Of a DNA stretch of 64,000 nucleotides, positions 54,772 to 64,000 are shown piece by piece. Below the pieces are notes generated by a model. It was not told the origin of the DNA, did not search any database, and was given only the letters and a program-made list of their open reading frames with translations. The translations under genes were made by a program, and so were the position numbers. Every line of letters starts with the position of its first letter. Position 1 is the stretch's first letter. The stretch covers positions 186,001 through 250,000 of the forward strand of contig NZ_FNBA01000001.1 of the NCBI RefSeq assembly GCF_900102055.1. The letters are read 5' to 3'. This DNA is from Ulvibacter litoralis. GTDB taxonomy: Bacteria > Bacteroidota > Bacteroidia > Flavobacteriales > Flavobacteriaceae.

Positions 54772-56025
54772 ATGGCGTATTTATTTACTTCGGAAAGTGT
54801 TTCTGAAGGACATCCAGACAAAGTTGCTGACCAAATTAGTGACGCATTATTAGATAACTTTTTAGCTTTCGACCCAGAGTCTAAAGTAGCTTGTGAAACC
54901 TTAGTAACGACAGGACAGGTAATTTTAGCTGGAGAGGTAAAAAGTAACACTTACCTAGATGTACAAACTATTGCAAGAGATGTAGTAAACAAAATTGGAT
55001 ACACAAAAGGAGCGTATCAATTTAGCGGAGATTCTTGTGGTGTTATTTCGTTAATTCACGAACAATCTCAAGACATTAACCAAGGGGTTGATCGTTCTAC
55101 TAAAGAAGAGCAAGGTGCTGGTGACCAAGGAATGATGTTTGGATATGCAACCAAAGAAACTGCGAACTACATGCCGTTAGCACTAGACATTTCGCATAAA
55201 ATACTAATAGAACTTGCAAAATTACGTAGAGAAGGAACTGAAATTTCGTACTTACGTCCAGATTCAAAAAGTCAAGTAACCATAGAATATAGTGACGATA
55301 ACGTTCCACAAAAAATTGTAGCGATTGTGGTTTCAACACAGCACGACGATTTTGACGAAGACGCACCAATGCTTCAAAAAATTAAAGATGATATTATTTC
55401 AATCTTAATTCCGAGAGTAAAGGCACAGCTTCCGAAGTACGTTCAAGAATTATTTAACGACGACATTACCTATCACATCAACCCAACAGGAAAGTTTGTT
55501 ATTGGGGGACCTCACGGAGATACAGGTCTTACAGGACGTAAGATTATTGTAGATACCTATGGTGGTAAAGGAGCTCACGGTGGTGGTGCTTTTAGCGGTA
55601 AAGATCCAAGTAAAGTAGATAGAAGTGCCGCATATGCATCACGTCACATCGCAAAAAACTTGGTTGCTGCAGGTCTTGCTGATGAAGTGTTAGTACAAGT
55701 ATCGTATGCAATTGGAGTGGTAGAACCAACTTCAATCTTAGTAAATACCTACGGTACCTCTCATGTAAACAAAACAGACGGAGAAATTGCAACTTTGGTC
55801 GCTAGCATCTTTGATATGCGCCCATCTGCGATTGAGTCTCGTTTAAAATTACGTAATCCAATCTATTCAGAAACTGCCGCTTACGGTCACATGGGAAGAA
55901 ACCCAGAAACAGTAACGAAAGTTTTTGAAAGCCCTTACAATGGTAGAATTGAAAAAGAAGTGGAACTTTTCACTTGGGAAAAACTAGATTACGTTGACAA
56001 CGTGAAAAAAGCTTTTGACCTATAG
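54772..56025 (+). CDS. metK: S-adenosylmethionine synthetase
   Basis: MetK makes SAM from methionine and ATP. The start [25 protein letters not shown] contains the GHPDK motif, and [20 protein letters not shown]-like sequence (here [16 protein letters not shown]) and [16 protein letters not shown] are catalytic. The length of 417 is normal. The SAM-II element upstream suggests product feedback on expression. A terminator follows the stop. Confidence 0.96.
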   Translation: MAYLFTSESVSEGHPDKVADQISDALLDNFLAFDPESKVACETLVTTGQVILAGEVKSNTYLDVQTIARDVVNKIGYTKGAYQFSGDSCGVISLIHEQSQDINQGVDRSTKEEQGAGDQGMMFGYATKETANYMPLALDISHKILIELAKLRREGTEISYLRPDSKSQVTIEYSDDNVPQKIVAIVVSTQHDDFDEDAPMLQKIKDDIISILIPRVKAQLPKYVQELFNDDITYHINPTGKFVIGGPHGDTGLTGRKIIVDTYGGKGAHGGGAFSGKDPSKVDRSAAYASRHIAKNLVAAGLADEVLVQVSYAIGVVEPTSILVNTYGTSHVNKTDGEIATLVASIFDMRPSAIESRLKLRNPIYSETAAYGHMGRNPETVTKVFESPYNGRIEKEVELFTWEKLDYVDNVKKAFDL

Positions 56026-56045
56026 TTAGATCAAAAACAACATAG

Positions 56046-56082
56046 AAAAACCCTCTTCAGCATATGCTTTAGAGGGTTTTTT
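56046..56082. terminator. Bidirectional terminator after metK
   Basis: AAAAACCCTCT pairs with AGAGGGTTTTT; the loop itself contains the palindrome AGCATATGCT. T-rich sequence follows rightward and an A-run precedes it, so it can end both metK and the leftward response-regulator gene. Confidence 0.88.
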
Positions 56083-56115
56083 ATTTGTCTCACTAAGTAC
56101 GATTTTGGCTACTAG

Positions 56116-56139
56116 TTTTCGACTGCGCTCGAACCGACA
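56116..56139. repeat. Palindromic extragenic repeat, copy 1
   Basis: The core TTCGACTGCGCTCGAA is a near-perfect inverted repeat followed by CCGACA. It matches 19 of 24 bases of a second copy at 59240-59263. The two copies flank the two-component system genes. Similar extragenic palindromes are scattered in many Bacteroidetes genomes. Confidence 0.65.
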
Positions 56140-56140
56140 T

Positions 56141-56791
56141 TTATATAATATTGTAATTCTTGGCCTTTTGCACAGCTTCAATTTTAGAGTGTACTTGTAG
56201 TTTTTTATAAATATTTTCAATGTGTTTTCGGACGGTACTGGGCGATAAAAATAAATTTTCAGCAATGGCCGTGTAGCTCAACCCTTTGCTTAGTTGCTCC
56301 AACACCTCAACTTCGCGTTTTGACAACGATATTTCTTCTTGATCTCTCGGATTTTGAATGTCAATCGGATTCCGAAGTAATTTTAATGTTTTTAATGCGA
56401 TGGAAGGATTCATCGCTGCACCTCCATTTAGCGTATCTACAATACCATTATACAAATCTTTTGGATTGATCTCTTTCAACAAATATCCATCGGCACCCGC
56501 TTTAATCGCATTAAAAATATGCTCGTCATTATCGAAAGCAGTGAGCATGATAATTTTTAGTTGTGGGTATTTCTGCTTTACAATCTGAGTGGTTTCAATA
56601 CCGTTCAATACTGGCATTTCAATATCCATCAAAATCAAATCGAGGTTGTGATTTTCCTCCAATTTGGTTAACAATTCACTTCCGTTGTGAGACGTATGCT
56701 TCACCACGACATCTTCAAAAAAAGAGAGCTTCTCTTTAATCGCATGGATTAAAAAGGAATTATCATCTACAATGGCAATTTTTAAAGGCAT
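56141..56791 (-). CDS. NarL/LuxR-type response regulator
   Basis: The 216-residue protein has a receiver domain (about 1-120; IAIVDDNS, phosphorylated Asp56 in LILMDIEMPVLNG, conserved Thr in MLTAFDND, Lys in GYLLKEI) and a LuxR-type helix-turn-helix (about 150-212; LSKREVEVLEQLSKGLSYTA, LSPSTVRKHIENIYKKL). It is the cognate partner of the histidine kinase encoded 378 bases upstream in the same direction. The target genes are unknown. Confidence 0.93.
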   Translation of the reverse strand: MPLKIAIVDDNSFLIHAIKEKLSFFEDVVVKHTSHNGSELLTKLEENHNLDLILMDIEMPVLNGIETTQIVKQKYPQLKIIMLTAFDNDEHIFNAIKAGADGYLLKEINPKDLYNGIVDTLNGGAAMNPSIALKTLKLLRNPIDIQNPRDQEEISLSKREVEVLEQLSKGLSYTAIAENLFLSPSTVRKHIENIYKKLQVHSKIEAVQKAKNYNII

Positions 56792-56857
56792 CTATTCTTT
56801 TTTTTGAATCGCAAACAATGTATCGCTTCGTTCTCTTTCCGAAGTAAAAAACATCAT
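56792..56857 (-). CDS. Possible 21-codon bridging ORF
   Basis: The stop of the 81-residue protein overlaps an ATG (TAATG, 56855-56859). That ATG opens 21 codons ending TAG directly against the response regulator ATG. The peptide starts MMFFTSERERS and is charged and unremarkable. It may only keep ribosomes moving into the regulator gene. Confidence 0.25.
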   Translation of the reverse strand: MMFFTSERERSDTLFAIQKKE

Positions 56858-57102
56858 TACAATTTAATTTTCGGCTGCACCAAAAGCGCTTCTTCTAGGT
56901 TATAAGTTAAAAAATTATACACATTTAAATGCGTTTGTCGTGTACTAAGTTGCTTTTTGTGCATTTCGAACGCTAATTGCAACTGTCCCAATTGGTCATT
57001 GTGTTGCATTCTCAAATTCTTGTTACGATACAAAAACACAATCATCACTCCTATACCAAGCAATGTAAAAAACACGACTATTACGATTTGTGAAACACTC
57101 AT
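56857..57102 (-). CDS. Small single-pass membrane protein
   Basis: The 81-residue protein has one transmembrane helix at about residues 5-25 (QIVIVVFFTLLGIGVMIVFLY), followed by basic residues and a helix that may form a coiled coil (LRMQHNDQLGQLQLAFEMHKKQLS). It lies between the histidine kinase and response regulator genes on the same strand, so it may modulate the kinase. No family is recognised. Confidence 0.6.
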   Translation of the reverse strand: MSVSQIVIVVFFTLLGIGVMIVFLYRNKNLRMQHNDQLGQLQLAFEMHKKQLSTRQTHLNVYNFLTYNLEEALLVQPKIKL

Positions 57103-57168
57103 TTAGATCAATACTATAATTAAAATTAAGAATTCATCCTTCCATTTAACATACGGCAATTGTCGTAT

Positions 57169-59127
57169 TTATGTGATTAGCGGAAAAGTAACCGAAACGG
57201 AAGTACCTTTATCAAGCGTAGACAAAACAACAGCCTTACCTCCAAGATCCTTTGCTCGTTTTTTAATGTTGGAAATTCCATTCCCCATCGCTGTCTTTTC
57301 TAACAAAAATCCGACACCATTGTCTGTTATAGTGACGGTAATTTGTTTTTGTGCTGCGGAAACTGACACGTTTATTTCTGAAGCTTTTGCATACTTAAAA
57401 GCATTGTTTACGGCTTCTTGAATAATGCGATACATGTTCATTCCTTGTACTGAAGTAAACGTAGTCTCCTTTGAAACAGTAGCAGCCACCGAAAAACGAA
57501 ACTGAACCTCTTGCTTTACCGCGCCTGCTTTTTCTATAAAGTTAGAAATACGTCCTTGCAAATCTTCAAGCGTAATATCTTGCTTGTTCATTGCCCAAAT
57601 AGTATCGCGTAGCTCGTAAATAGTTTGTGATGCAAAGGTGCTAATTGTACTTAATTTTTTAGAAATCTTTGAATTCTCCCCTTCCAACCCAAAGGTTAAA
57701 TTATCGATAGACGAAATAATAAAGGTAAGTTGCGACCCAATATTATCGTGCAAATCTCTCGAAATTCGAAGTCGTTGTTCTTGCAATCTGTTTTGCGTTT
57801 CGATGCGTGCTAAAGCTGTTTTTAATTCGTTTTCTTTCCGCAACTGTTCATTTTTAAGTCGTTGCTGCTTATAAAATAGGTATCCTAACAATCCTAAAAC
57901 CAACGCCAAACCTAGGCTTCCGAAGAGCAGCGTGTTTTTTTGTTCTATTTGCAATTCTCTTTCCGCGAGGTTTGCTCTACTTTCGGCCAAATCTCTTTCT
58001 TTTTCTGAAACTTTAAAACGAGTTTCTAGCGCCGCGACATTTTCAGCATTTTCAGAAGAAAAAAGACTGTCCTTTAAGCGAAGTGTTTTTGTAAGATAGT
58101 GATCGCCTACTTCAATGTTATGTACCGAATATTGCGTTTGTGCTGAAGCCGCATAAAAATCGACCGCCGACGCTTTTAAATCTGAAAACTCCTCCAAAAA
58201 CGACTCGCCCTCCTTGATGTATTGCAAGGCTTTTTTATAATTCCCAATCGTATTAAATGCATGAATACAATTGGCATACGTACTAATATTCGCCCTTCTA
58301 TCAATGTTTGATGTGTTTCTGCCCTCCAAAATTTCTTCGAGTAAAGCAATTGCTTTGCCAGGCGTATCCTGAAGCATGTAAATATTCGACAAACTCGTTA
58401 ACAAATTATAGTACACGCCTTGCTCGTTCACCTCTTTCGCCATTTCGATGCCTTCCAAAAGTGCCTCTTCCGCTTCTTTATATTGTCCTTTTTCGGTTAA
58501 ATTGATGGCGATATTATTGAACGATATTGGGATTTCATACCGAATGTCAAATTTTTTACGAATTTCAAGGGCTTTGAAATGGTACTCCAAAGCCTTATCT
58601 ACCATTTCCATTTCTTGGTAAATAAGCCCTATATTATTGTAGTATGTGCCATTTGACTGTAGGTTATTTTGCTCTCGATTGAGCGCCAAGGCTTGAAAAA
58701 AGAAATCGAGTGCTTCTTGATTGTCTCCTTTATTCCAATGATACATCCCAAGGTTGTTGGTGATCTTTGAAGTCAGTTTCTTGTACTTTTGGGACCGACT
58801 TATAGCCAACGCTTTTTCAAAATAGATTTTAGCAGAATCTGACTTTCCAGTGACGTCCATTAAGATGCCGTAATTATTTGTGAGTTCTGCTTCGGAAAGT
58901 GATAAGTGTAAATTTTTCGCTTCGGAAATACTTGATTTCAATAACCGTTTTGCCTTTTCAGGATCGTTGAAGATATAATGAAATGTAACTTCTCGCACCA
59001 TTCGAAGTCGTGTTGAATCATTTACATGTTTTGAAGCTTCTTGAAGGCTATCAATATGCTTGGTTGCAGACTGACTGAAGGCTATTCCGTAGAAAAGAAA
59101 CAATACAACAAAGAATACGTGCTTCAT
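57169..59127 (-). CDS. TPR-containing sensor histidine kinase
   Basis: The 652-residue protein has a signal peptide (VFFVVLFLFYGIAFSQ), several TPR repeats over about residues 80-350 (NNLGMYHWNKGDNQEALDFF; NNIGLIYQEMEMVDKALEY), a coiled linker and a transmembrane helix at about 401-419. A HisKA_3 domain follows, with phospho-acceptor His460 in RISRDLHDNIGSQL, then an HATPase domain (NNAFKYAKAS; ITDNGVGF; GNGISNIKKRA). The periplasmic TPR region is the presumed sensor. It pairs with the LuxR-type regulator downstream. Confidence 0.92.
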   Translation of the reverse strand: MKHVFFVVLFLFYGIAFSQSATKHIDSLQEASKHVNDSTRLRMVREVTFHYIFNDPEKAKRLLKSSISEAKNLHLSLSEAELTNNYGILMDVTGKSDSAKIYFEKALAISRSQKYKKLTSKITNNLGMYHWNKGDNQEALDFFFQALALNREQNNLQSNGTYYNNIGLIYQEMEMVDKALEYHFKALEIRKKFDIRYEIPISFNNIAINLTEKGQYKEAEEALLEGIEMAKEVNEQGVYYNLLTSLSNIYMLQDTPGKAIALLEEILEGRNTSNIDRRANISTYANCIHAFNTIGNYKKALQYIKEGESFLEEFSDLKASAVDFYAASAQTQYSVHNIEVGDHYLTKTLRLKDSLFSSENAENVAALETRFKVSEKERDLAESRANLAERELQIEQKNTLLFGSLGLALVLGLLGYLFYKQQRLKNEQLRKENELKTALARIETQNRLQEQRLRISRDLHDNIGSQLTFIISSIDNLTFGLEGENSKISKKLSTISTFASQTIYELRDTIWAMNKQDITLEDLQGRISNFIEKAGAVKQEVQFRFSVAATVSKETTFTSVQGMNMYRIIQEAVNNAFKYAKASEINVSVSAAQKQITVTITDNGVGFLLEKTAMGNGISNIKKRAKDLGGKAVVLSTLDKGTSVSVTFPLIT

Positions 59128-59239
59128 AAAGGATTATTTTGATTCTAAAGTAAGAAAAAATAAAAGAGGTTGAATAAAAAGTAAAGTATGTTGTTAAACT
59201 GAAGGCATTTATAACCTATTAATTAGCCTGAAGTTAACC

Positions 59240-59263
59240 CTCTCGACAGCGTTCGAACCTACA
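59240..59263. repeat. Palindromic extragenic repeat, copy 2
   Basis: CTCGACAGCGTTCGAACC is a degenerate relative of the copy at 56116-56139 (19 of 24 positions identical). It lies in the 204-base gap upstream of the kinase gene. Confidence 0.55.
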
Positions 59264-59331
59264 AAAATTACTTTTTAAACAACCTCTTACAAGTTGCTCC
59301 CCACAACTTTAAAATAAATCTGGTTAGTTAT

Positions 59332-61218
59332 TTATTTGGTCAAATCGTATGCGAATATTGAGTTTGAATCTGCTTTGTAGTATAAAATTCCGCCGCGATC
59401 ATCCACTTGGTATTCTGGTTTTTTATCTTTTAAAACAATCTCTTTTTCTTTAGCTCCCGTGTCTTTGTTTAGCTTCACCAAACCAACACCTTCTTCTAAT
59501 TTTGTCAATACAAACTGTGCATTTTCGGTGGCTGCTGTCGCTTTAAAACGTTTCAACATTTCTCCGATAGATTTCCCTGTTGCCATCGCCATATCGGCAG
59601 CTAGTCTAGCATCCCGTTCGCCACGAGCGGTATAGTTCCCTAATTTGTTTCTATTTTGATTTGCCGAATTTTGAGCGGCTGCTGCAGTGGTTGCTGCGGC
59701 TACTGCTGTAACTCCCGCCAAAATTGCACCCATCGCACTTTTTCCTGGCGCTCTGTAATACTCATGCCATTGCTGCTCTCCTTTCCAATCTAGGGTCATC
59801 ATGTTTTGATCGCTCGTACGTAAAATTCCGCCCTCACGAATCTCAATGCTGCTCGGAGCTTCCTTCCCTTCAAATTTAGAGTCTGCCAACGTGCTTACTT
59901 CTCCCGACGTGGCATCGACCGCAAACAAAGTTTCATCGGCACTAATTAAATACCTATCATTTCCTGCATCGTAGGTAGAGCTAATAGCACCCGCACGTTT
60001 GTATTTTAAGGGCTTTTTCCAAACTTGGTCACCCGTTTGTAGGTTTACGATATTCGCATCTTCCGAAGTGATATAAATCAAACCCTGTGGTGTTTCAGAC
60101 ATGGTTAAAATATTCTCGCCTGTTTTTAATGGTTTTTTAAAGAGGGTGTTTCCGTCGTAGGATATTTTATTAATTCCTCCTTGATAGATTCCGAAGAGAA
60201 TTCCATCTTCCATGATATAAAAATGTTGCACATACCCTTTTGTTTTCGGTGCTTTCTCCCAAAGATCTTCACCCGTAGCAGCGCTTAAAAACCCTATTTT
60301 AGATTCATTCTTCGCTGCAAATACACTCGTATTCCCACCATTATCTACATTGCTTACAATTGCCAATCCCTGTGGTAAGATTTCAAAATTAGCGACCTTT
60401 CCTTTTACCTTGGCGTTGTCTGCCCAAAGCTCCTCTCCATTAGGACCTAATTTATATACTTTGGTGTTTTTTCCGCTTTCAGACTCTTCAAAAGCATAAA
60501 TATCTTTTTCGTTAGAATCGGAAACAAGCCAAGTAATTCCTTTAATTTTCGTTTCCCACAGCGTTTCTCCCGTCAATGCTTTCTTCGCAACAAGTCCTTG
60601 TGTAGTTGGCACTATAAGGCTATTTTTCAACAATAATGGACGTCCTGTTACGGCATACACTTTTGCAATTCCTACCCGAGTAGGGTCATTTAAGTTAAAT
60701 ATGTAGTCTTGCTGCCCTGTGTTTAAATCGTAGACGGCTACTGCATTCGCATAATTGTCTTCTGCGCGACGTTGTCCACTTACTACCAATTTGTTTTGAG
60801 GCATCATCACATCGCAGGTTGTAACAACTTTCCAACCGTTGTCTTCGGTACTAAATAATTTTTGTCCCGACATATAATCGATCACCGCTTTTTTGGTAGA
60901 AAGACTTGCAAATCCTGTCTGACCAATAATAACGTACGGCGCGTTTGGCACAAACGTAAGCTCTTCTGGTTTTACGCGTCCGTAGTCTGTAAAGTTAAAA
61001 AGCAGGGAATTACTACCAGGCTTTATCCCCACTAGGCCATCGTTGCTTGCCACAACCATAGTGCCCCCCTGCGTTAGTGTCATTTCATTAATTTTCGCGC
61101 CAACATCATATCTATAATCTGGCGCTTCGGCGCGTTGTGCAGTACTTACAGAAGAAGTAATGAATAGCAATCCGAAACATAAAAAGGTTGTTATTGAAGT
61201 TCTCATAATCGTGTTCAT
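59332..61218 (-). CDS. Exported PQQ-like beta-propeller protein
   Basis: The 628-residue protein has a signal peptide (FLCFGLLFITSSVSTAQ), so it is periplasmic or exported; Met5 is an alternative start. It contains repeated strands of the PQQ-binding-like propeller type, such as LTGETLWETKIKGITWL, ATGEDLWEKAPKTKGYV and LQTGDQVWKKPLKY. An Ala-rich stretch (ILAGVTAVAAATTAAAAQ) near residue 500 may be a membrane or linker segment. There is no sign of a dehydrogenase active site. Function unknown. Confidence 0.75.
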   Translation of the reverse strand: MNTIMRTSITTFLCFGLLFITSSVSTAQRAEAPDYRYDVGAKINEMTLTQGGTMVVASNDGLVGIKPGSNSLLFNFTDYGRVKPEELTFVPNAPYVIIGQTGFASLSTKKAVIDYMSGQKLFSTEDNGWKVVTTCDVMMPQNKLVVSGQRRAEDNYANAVAVYDLNTGQQDYIFNLNDPTRVGIAKVYAVTGRPLLLKNSLIVPTTQGLVAKKALTGETLWETKIKGITWLVSDSNEKDIYAFEESESGKNTKVYKLGPNGEELWADNAKVKGKVANFEILPQGLAIVSNVDNGGNTSVFAAKNESKIGFLSAATGEDLWEKAPKTKGYVQHFYIMEDGILFGIYQGGINKISYDGNTLFKKPLKTGENILTMSETPQGLIYITSEDANIVNLQTGDQVWKKPLKYKRAGAISSTYDAGNDRYLISADETLFAVDATSGEVSTLADSKFEGKEAPSSIEIREGGILRTSDQNMMTLDWKGEQQWHEYYRAPGKSAMGAILAGVTAVAAATTAAAAQNSANQNRNKLGNYTARGERDARLAADMAMATGKSIGEMLKRFKATAATENAQFVLTKLEEGVGLVKLNKDTGAKEKEIVLKDKKPEYQVDDRGGILYYKADSNSIFAYDLTK

Positions 61219-61310
61219 TTGGTTTTACACCTCAAAGATGCTGCAATGCCCAATCGATTTCAATAGGGCAATTGGCGTATAATTTTGATTCATCTAAAGG
61301 TATAGCGCAT

Positions 61311-61348
61311 AAAAAACTGGAAGCATTATAAAAATAACACTCCCAGTT
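61311..61348 (-). terminator. Probable terminator after the small lipoprotein gene
   Basis: Read leftward, AACTGG pairs with CCAGTT around a long loop, then TTTTTT follows. The stem is short and the loop large, so this is a moderate call. It lies about 50 bases after the lipoprotein stop. Confidence 0.5.
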
Positions 61349-61398
61349 CCACGTAAAAACCTCAACACAGAGATTCTCGTACATGCGCTATATTCTAA

Positions 61399-61926
61399 TT
61401 AATTTCTTGTGTACGCTACATTAAAAGCACCATTGGTCACCGAAACAGTATCTCCAATGTTATCTAAATTATAGCCTGTAAAACTGAACGTTCCCGAAAC
61501 AGTGGTATCATCAAACGTTGAGATATTCACCTCTCCGTTATTTCCTTGTGCATTTCCAACTGTGGTGAATACAACCACAGTATTCGGATCTGGGTTACTT
61601 GGATCTGGCAAGTAGCTATACGTTCCAATGTTTACAAAATTCAACGAGTAGGTTCCTACACCGTCAAATCCTGTGATGATAAATTGAATATTTTCTGAGT
61701 CCATTGTTCCGCCACTTACAGCCATCGCTTGGAATTCGCCAGCTCCCGATAATTGCGCCGCAGTCGCTTCTGGAAACGATTCGTAGTTATTTCCATTCAC
61801 TTTTGCTGTAAATTCTCCCGAACTAGCAGCCGTTCCTCCTCCATCGTCGTCTTTTTTACACGACGTTGCCATTAAAAGACTACAACTTAGGAATGTTATT
61901 AAGATTGATTTTGTAAAGATTTTCAT
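61399..61926 (-). CDS. Small lipoprotein (DUF6252-like)
   Basis: The 175-residue protein has a lipoprotein signal with Cys23 in LLMATSCKKDDDGGG; the Lys/Asp-rich residues after the Cys suggest sorting to the outer membrane or surface. The mature part is Gly/Thr/Asn-rich beta structure (FTAKVNGNNYES; SGTFSFTGYN) similar to small Bacteroidetes lipoproteins of the DUF6252 group. It appears monocistronic. Function unknown. Confidence 0.7.
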   Translation of the reverse strand: MKIFTKSILITFLSCSLLMATSCKKDDDGGGTAASSGEFTAKVNGNNYESFPEATAAQLSGAGEFQAMAVSGGTMDSENIQFIITGFDGVGTYSLNFVNIGTYSYLPDPSNPDPNTVVVFTTVGNAQGNNGEVNISTFDDTTVSGTFSFTGYNLDNIGDTVSVTNGAFNVAYTRN

Positions 61927-62008
61927 AATGGTAGGGTTTTTAAGTTATTGAATACCACAAAGGTGGATTAAAAACCAAACTAGAATCAATACGGCATCTG
62001 TCGTATCC

Positions 62009-62956
62009 TTACAATGTAATGTGTGGGTTTTGTTGCTGAAAGTTTTCTATTTTTTGCTGAAGGTTTTTCAAGAAGGCTTGATGCGCTTCACTTTCGGGAT
62101 AAAAAGGCCTGTGACGCAATCCTGATTGAATGCTATCAATTTCCTTCTGAAGCGGCGCCGTTTCCGAAGCAATCCAAGCTGTATTAAATCGTTCCCAAAT
62201 AATAGCGATTGCCAACGCATTTGGATGCAGCATATCTTCCGCATAAAATCGATAGTCACGTAATTCGTCTAATAGCAACTCGTACGAAGGGAAATAATGC
62301 ATTCTGTTTTTCGGTGCAATTAATTCGTGTAAACCTGCTAACAAATGTGCTTTACTCTGTGTATTTTCTACAAAACCATCTTTTAAATGCCGTACTGGTG
62401 AAACGGTATGCACAAAGGTCGCTTGTAGATTTACATCCTTAATTAAGGTAATTGTGTTTTCGATACTTGCGGCAACAGCTTCAGCTGAAAACAACTCTTT
62501 TAAAAATTTTTTCTGCGGAATTTTATGACAGTTCGCGACAAAGTTATCGGTTTCAATGAAGCGATACACCCAAGCCGTTCCGTAGGTAAACACGAAGTGT
62601 GTTGCAGTTTCAAGATACTCCTGAAGTAGTTTTAATTGTGTGTTCAATTTCCGAAGAAACGCTTCTTTATTAGCATCACTCAACAACGAATGAACTTCAA
62701 AACAATGCCATTGCTCGTTGTGAAAAAACAAATCTGCTTCCGTAAAAAGTGTTTCATTGAGTGCACGGGTCACTAACTTTTCAATCGCAACAGGATGAAA
62801 TACTATTCCGAAGGGATTTTGAAGGGTGTTAAACTTGTAATACGCTAGTTTATCGCCGATATTCTCTACAAAACAAGACCCAAGCAACAAGACCTTTGAG
62901 TTGTAATCAATTGGGTTGTGCTCGGGTTGTATGTTTATTTGCGTGTAAAGTTTCAT
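62009..62956 (-). CDS. GSCFA-domain protein
   Basis: The 315-residue protein begins with the family-naming GSCFVENIG (about residues 27-35) and NPFGIVFHP. VFTYGTAWVYR, HTVSPVRHLKDGF and DMLHPNALA are the other blocks of this SGNH-hydrolase-like family, with Ser/Asp/His candidates at GSCF and LHP. The substrate is unknown. It lies 20 bases after the alaS stop and is probably co-transcribed with it. Confidence 0.88.
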   Translation of the reverse strand: MKLYTQINIQPEHNPIDYNSKVLLLGSCFVENIGDKLAYYKFNTLQNPFGIVFHPVAIEKLVTRALNETLFTEADLFFHNEQWHCFEVHSLLSDANKEAFLRKLNTQLKLLQEYLETATHFVFTYGTAWVYRFIETDNFVANCHKIPQKKFLKELFSAEAVAASIENTITLIKDVNLQATFVHTVSPVRHLKDGFVENTQSKAHLLAGLHELIAPKNRMHYFPSYELLLDELRDYRFYAEDMLHPNALAIAIIWERFNTAWIASETAPLQKEIDSIQSGLRHRPFYPESEAHQAFLKNLQQKIENFQQQNPHITL

Positions 62957-62976
62957 TGAAGAAACAAACGTGATTA

Positions 62977-64000
62977 TTATTCAATATACGTAACGGCTTT
63001 TGCCAACGCTTCTGGAATACCGCTTGGATTTTTACCTCCAGCAGTAGCGAAAAACGGCTGACCCCCACCGCCACCTTGAATGTACTTTCCAAGTTCGCGA
63101 ACAATTTGTCCTGCATTTAACTTGCGTTCTGTTGCCAAGTCTTTCGAAATGTAACAAGTAAGCAATGCTTTGCCCTCGTTTTGAGAACCAAATAAGATAA
63201 ATAGATTGTCTATTTCGCCTCCTAATTCGAATGCGAGATCTTTCAATCCTGACGCATCTAAATCTAGTTCTTTTGCTAAAAAGTGAACGCCATTAATTTC
63301 GGTAACTTCCGATTTTAAATCTCCTTTTACATTTTTAGCTTTATCTTTCAACAGTTGTTGTACTTGTTTTTGCAACTGACTGTTTTCTTCTTGCAAACTT
63401 TCAACTGCTTTCACAGGATCTTTTACATTGTTCAATGACTTCTGAAGTTTTGAAAAAGCATCACTACGATCTATAAAATACTGTTTTGCAGCATCGCCTG
63501 TAATGGCTTCAATACGTCTTATTCCGCTAGCCACAGCACCTTCCGAAGTAATAATAAAATGCCAAATATCAGCTGTGTTTGCAGCATGCGTTCCGCCACA
63601 AAGTTCCATCGAGGTTCCAAATTTTATCGCGCGAACAGCATCGCCGTATTTTTCGCCAAACAAGGCAATAGCACCTTCGTCAATCGCTTGCTGGTACGGA
63701 ATATTTCTACGCTCTTCCAACGCCAATCCTTCACGAATACGCGCGTTTACAAAGTCTTCTACTTGTTTCAACTCTTCATCGGTTACCTTGCTAAAGTGTG
63801 AAAAATCGAAGCGTAAATTTCGGCTGTGCACCATCGATCCTTTTTGCCCAACATGTTCGCCCAAAATAGTTCGTAACCCTTGGTGTAACAAGTGTGTTGC
63901 GGTATGATTTGATGCCGTTCTAAACCGTTGTTTCTCATCCACAACTGCTTTAAAAGTACCTTCAGGATTTCGAGGAAGGTGTTTTACAAAATGGATAATT
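62977..64000 (-). CDS. alaS: Alanyl-tRNA synthetase, C-terminal part
   Basis: The frame is open to the right edge of the window, so the N-terminal catalytic domain lies outside. The visible part begins [20 protein letters not shown] and continues into the editing domain with zinc ligands in [13 protein letters not shown] and [12 protein letters not shown]. The C-terminal coiled coil and DHHA1 domain end with [19 protein letters not shown]. An internal GTG at 63940-63942 could be mistaken for a start, but the upstream residues are clearly AlaS. Confidence 0.95.
   Translation of the reverse strand, partial: IIHFVKHLPRNPEGTFKAVVDEKQRFRTASNHTATHLLHQGLRTILGEHVGQKGSMVHSRNLRFDFSHFSKVTDEELKQVEDFVNARIREGLALEERRNIPYQQAIDEGAIALFGEKYGDAVRAIKFGTSMELCGGTHAANTADIWHFIITSEGAVASGIRRIEAITGDAAKQYFIDRSDAFSKLQKSLNNVKDPVKAVESLQEENSQLQKQVQQLLKDKAKNVKGDLKSEVTEINGVHFLAKELDLDASGLKDLAFELGGEIDNLFILFGSQNEGKALLTCYISKDLATERKLNAGQIVRELGKYIQGGGGGQPFFATAGGKNPSGIPEALAKAVTYIE

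Noticed and set aside
56116-56139. tRNA-like GTTCGAA sequence
   Set aside because: No acceptor or anticodon stems can be drawn. It is part of a palindromic repeat.
59291-59309. AAGTTG-CAACTT hairpin downstream of the beta-propeller gene
   Set aside because: The stem is six pairs and no T-run follows in either direction, so a terminator call is not supported.
62977-63942. A separate gene starting at the GTG at 63942
   Set aside because: The frame is open to the window edge and the upstream residues match AlaS, so this is an internal codon of alaS.

Overview
The window comes from a Bacteroidota genome, almost certainly a marine-type member of the Flavobacteriaceae. The evidence is the low GC content, a gldA gliding-motility ATPase, DUF3857, GSCFA and DUF2807 proteins, a methionine synthase split into two genes, a DAHP synthase/chorismate mutase fusion, a class II ketol-acid reductoisomerase, and promoters resembling TTTG-N19-21-TAnnTTTG. 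No tRNA, rRNA, CRISPR array, insertion sequence or prophage was recognised. Nearly all the DNA is chromosomal biosynthetic core.

Layout. A truncated trypsin-like secreted protease opens the window (1-966). A long leftward cluster follows (1098-11424): pheA, DAHP synthase/chorismate mutase, rsgA, dtd, two DUF3857 exoproteins, a MazG-like pyrophosphohydrolase, a tiny membrane protein, aroA and queA. It is preceded by a 23-residue leader peptide rich in Phe/Tyr/Trp and a terminator. gldA is rightward at 11674. Next comes a leftward tandem array of three PagL-like outer-membrane proteins alternating with two DUF2807 lipoproteins (12577-17478), then a PLP-dependent lyase/racemase and an Rrf2 regulator. 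The leftward methionine operon (metY, metX, hom, osmC-like, a second Cys/Met PLP enzyme, split metH, metF; 18951-28693) starts with a SAM-I riboswitch. A helical protein of unknown function (29042-30586) is divergent from the leuA-C-D-B operon (30736-35017). The ilvD-B-N-C-A operon (35128-41879) converges on it.

The most notable region is the ilvD leader (41880-42468). It holds two successive Ile-rich leader peptides, each followed by its own intrinsic terminator and each with a possible antiterminator pairing. Further down is a 48-codon ORF whose stop overlaps the ilvD start. Upstream lies a leftward gltB-gltD-aminotransferase operon (42469-49616), divergent from a PII protein/amtB pair (50203-51794) across a 586-bp AT-rich spacer that contains a perfect 15-bp inverted repeat. 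PEP carboxylase (leftward) is followed by metK (rightward), which is preceded by a SAM-II type riboswitch. The last part holds a two-component system flanked by related palindromic repeats, a beta-propeller protein, a small lipoprotein, a GSCFA protein and the 3' part of alaS.

Taken together, the window is an amino-acid biosynthesis hub (aromatic, methionine/SAM, branched-chain, glutamate/ammonium). Cis-acting RNA appears to control it through three leader-peptide attenuators and two different SAM riboswitch classes. Gene identities come from reading conserved motifs. RNA structures were paired by hand, and no database search was run.
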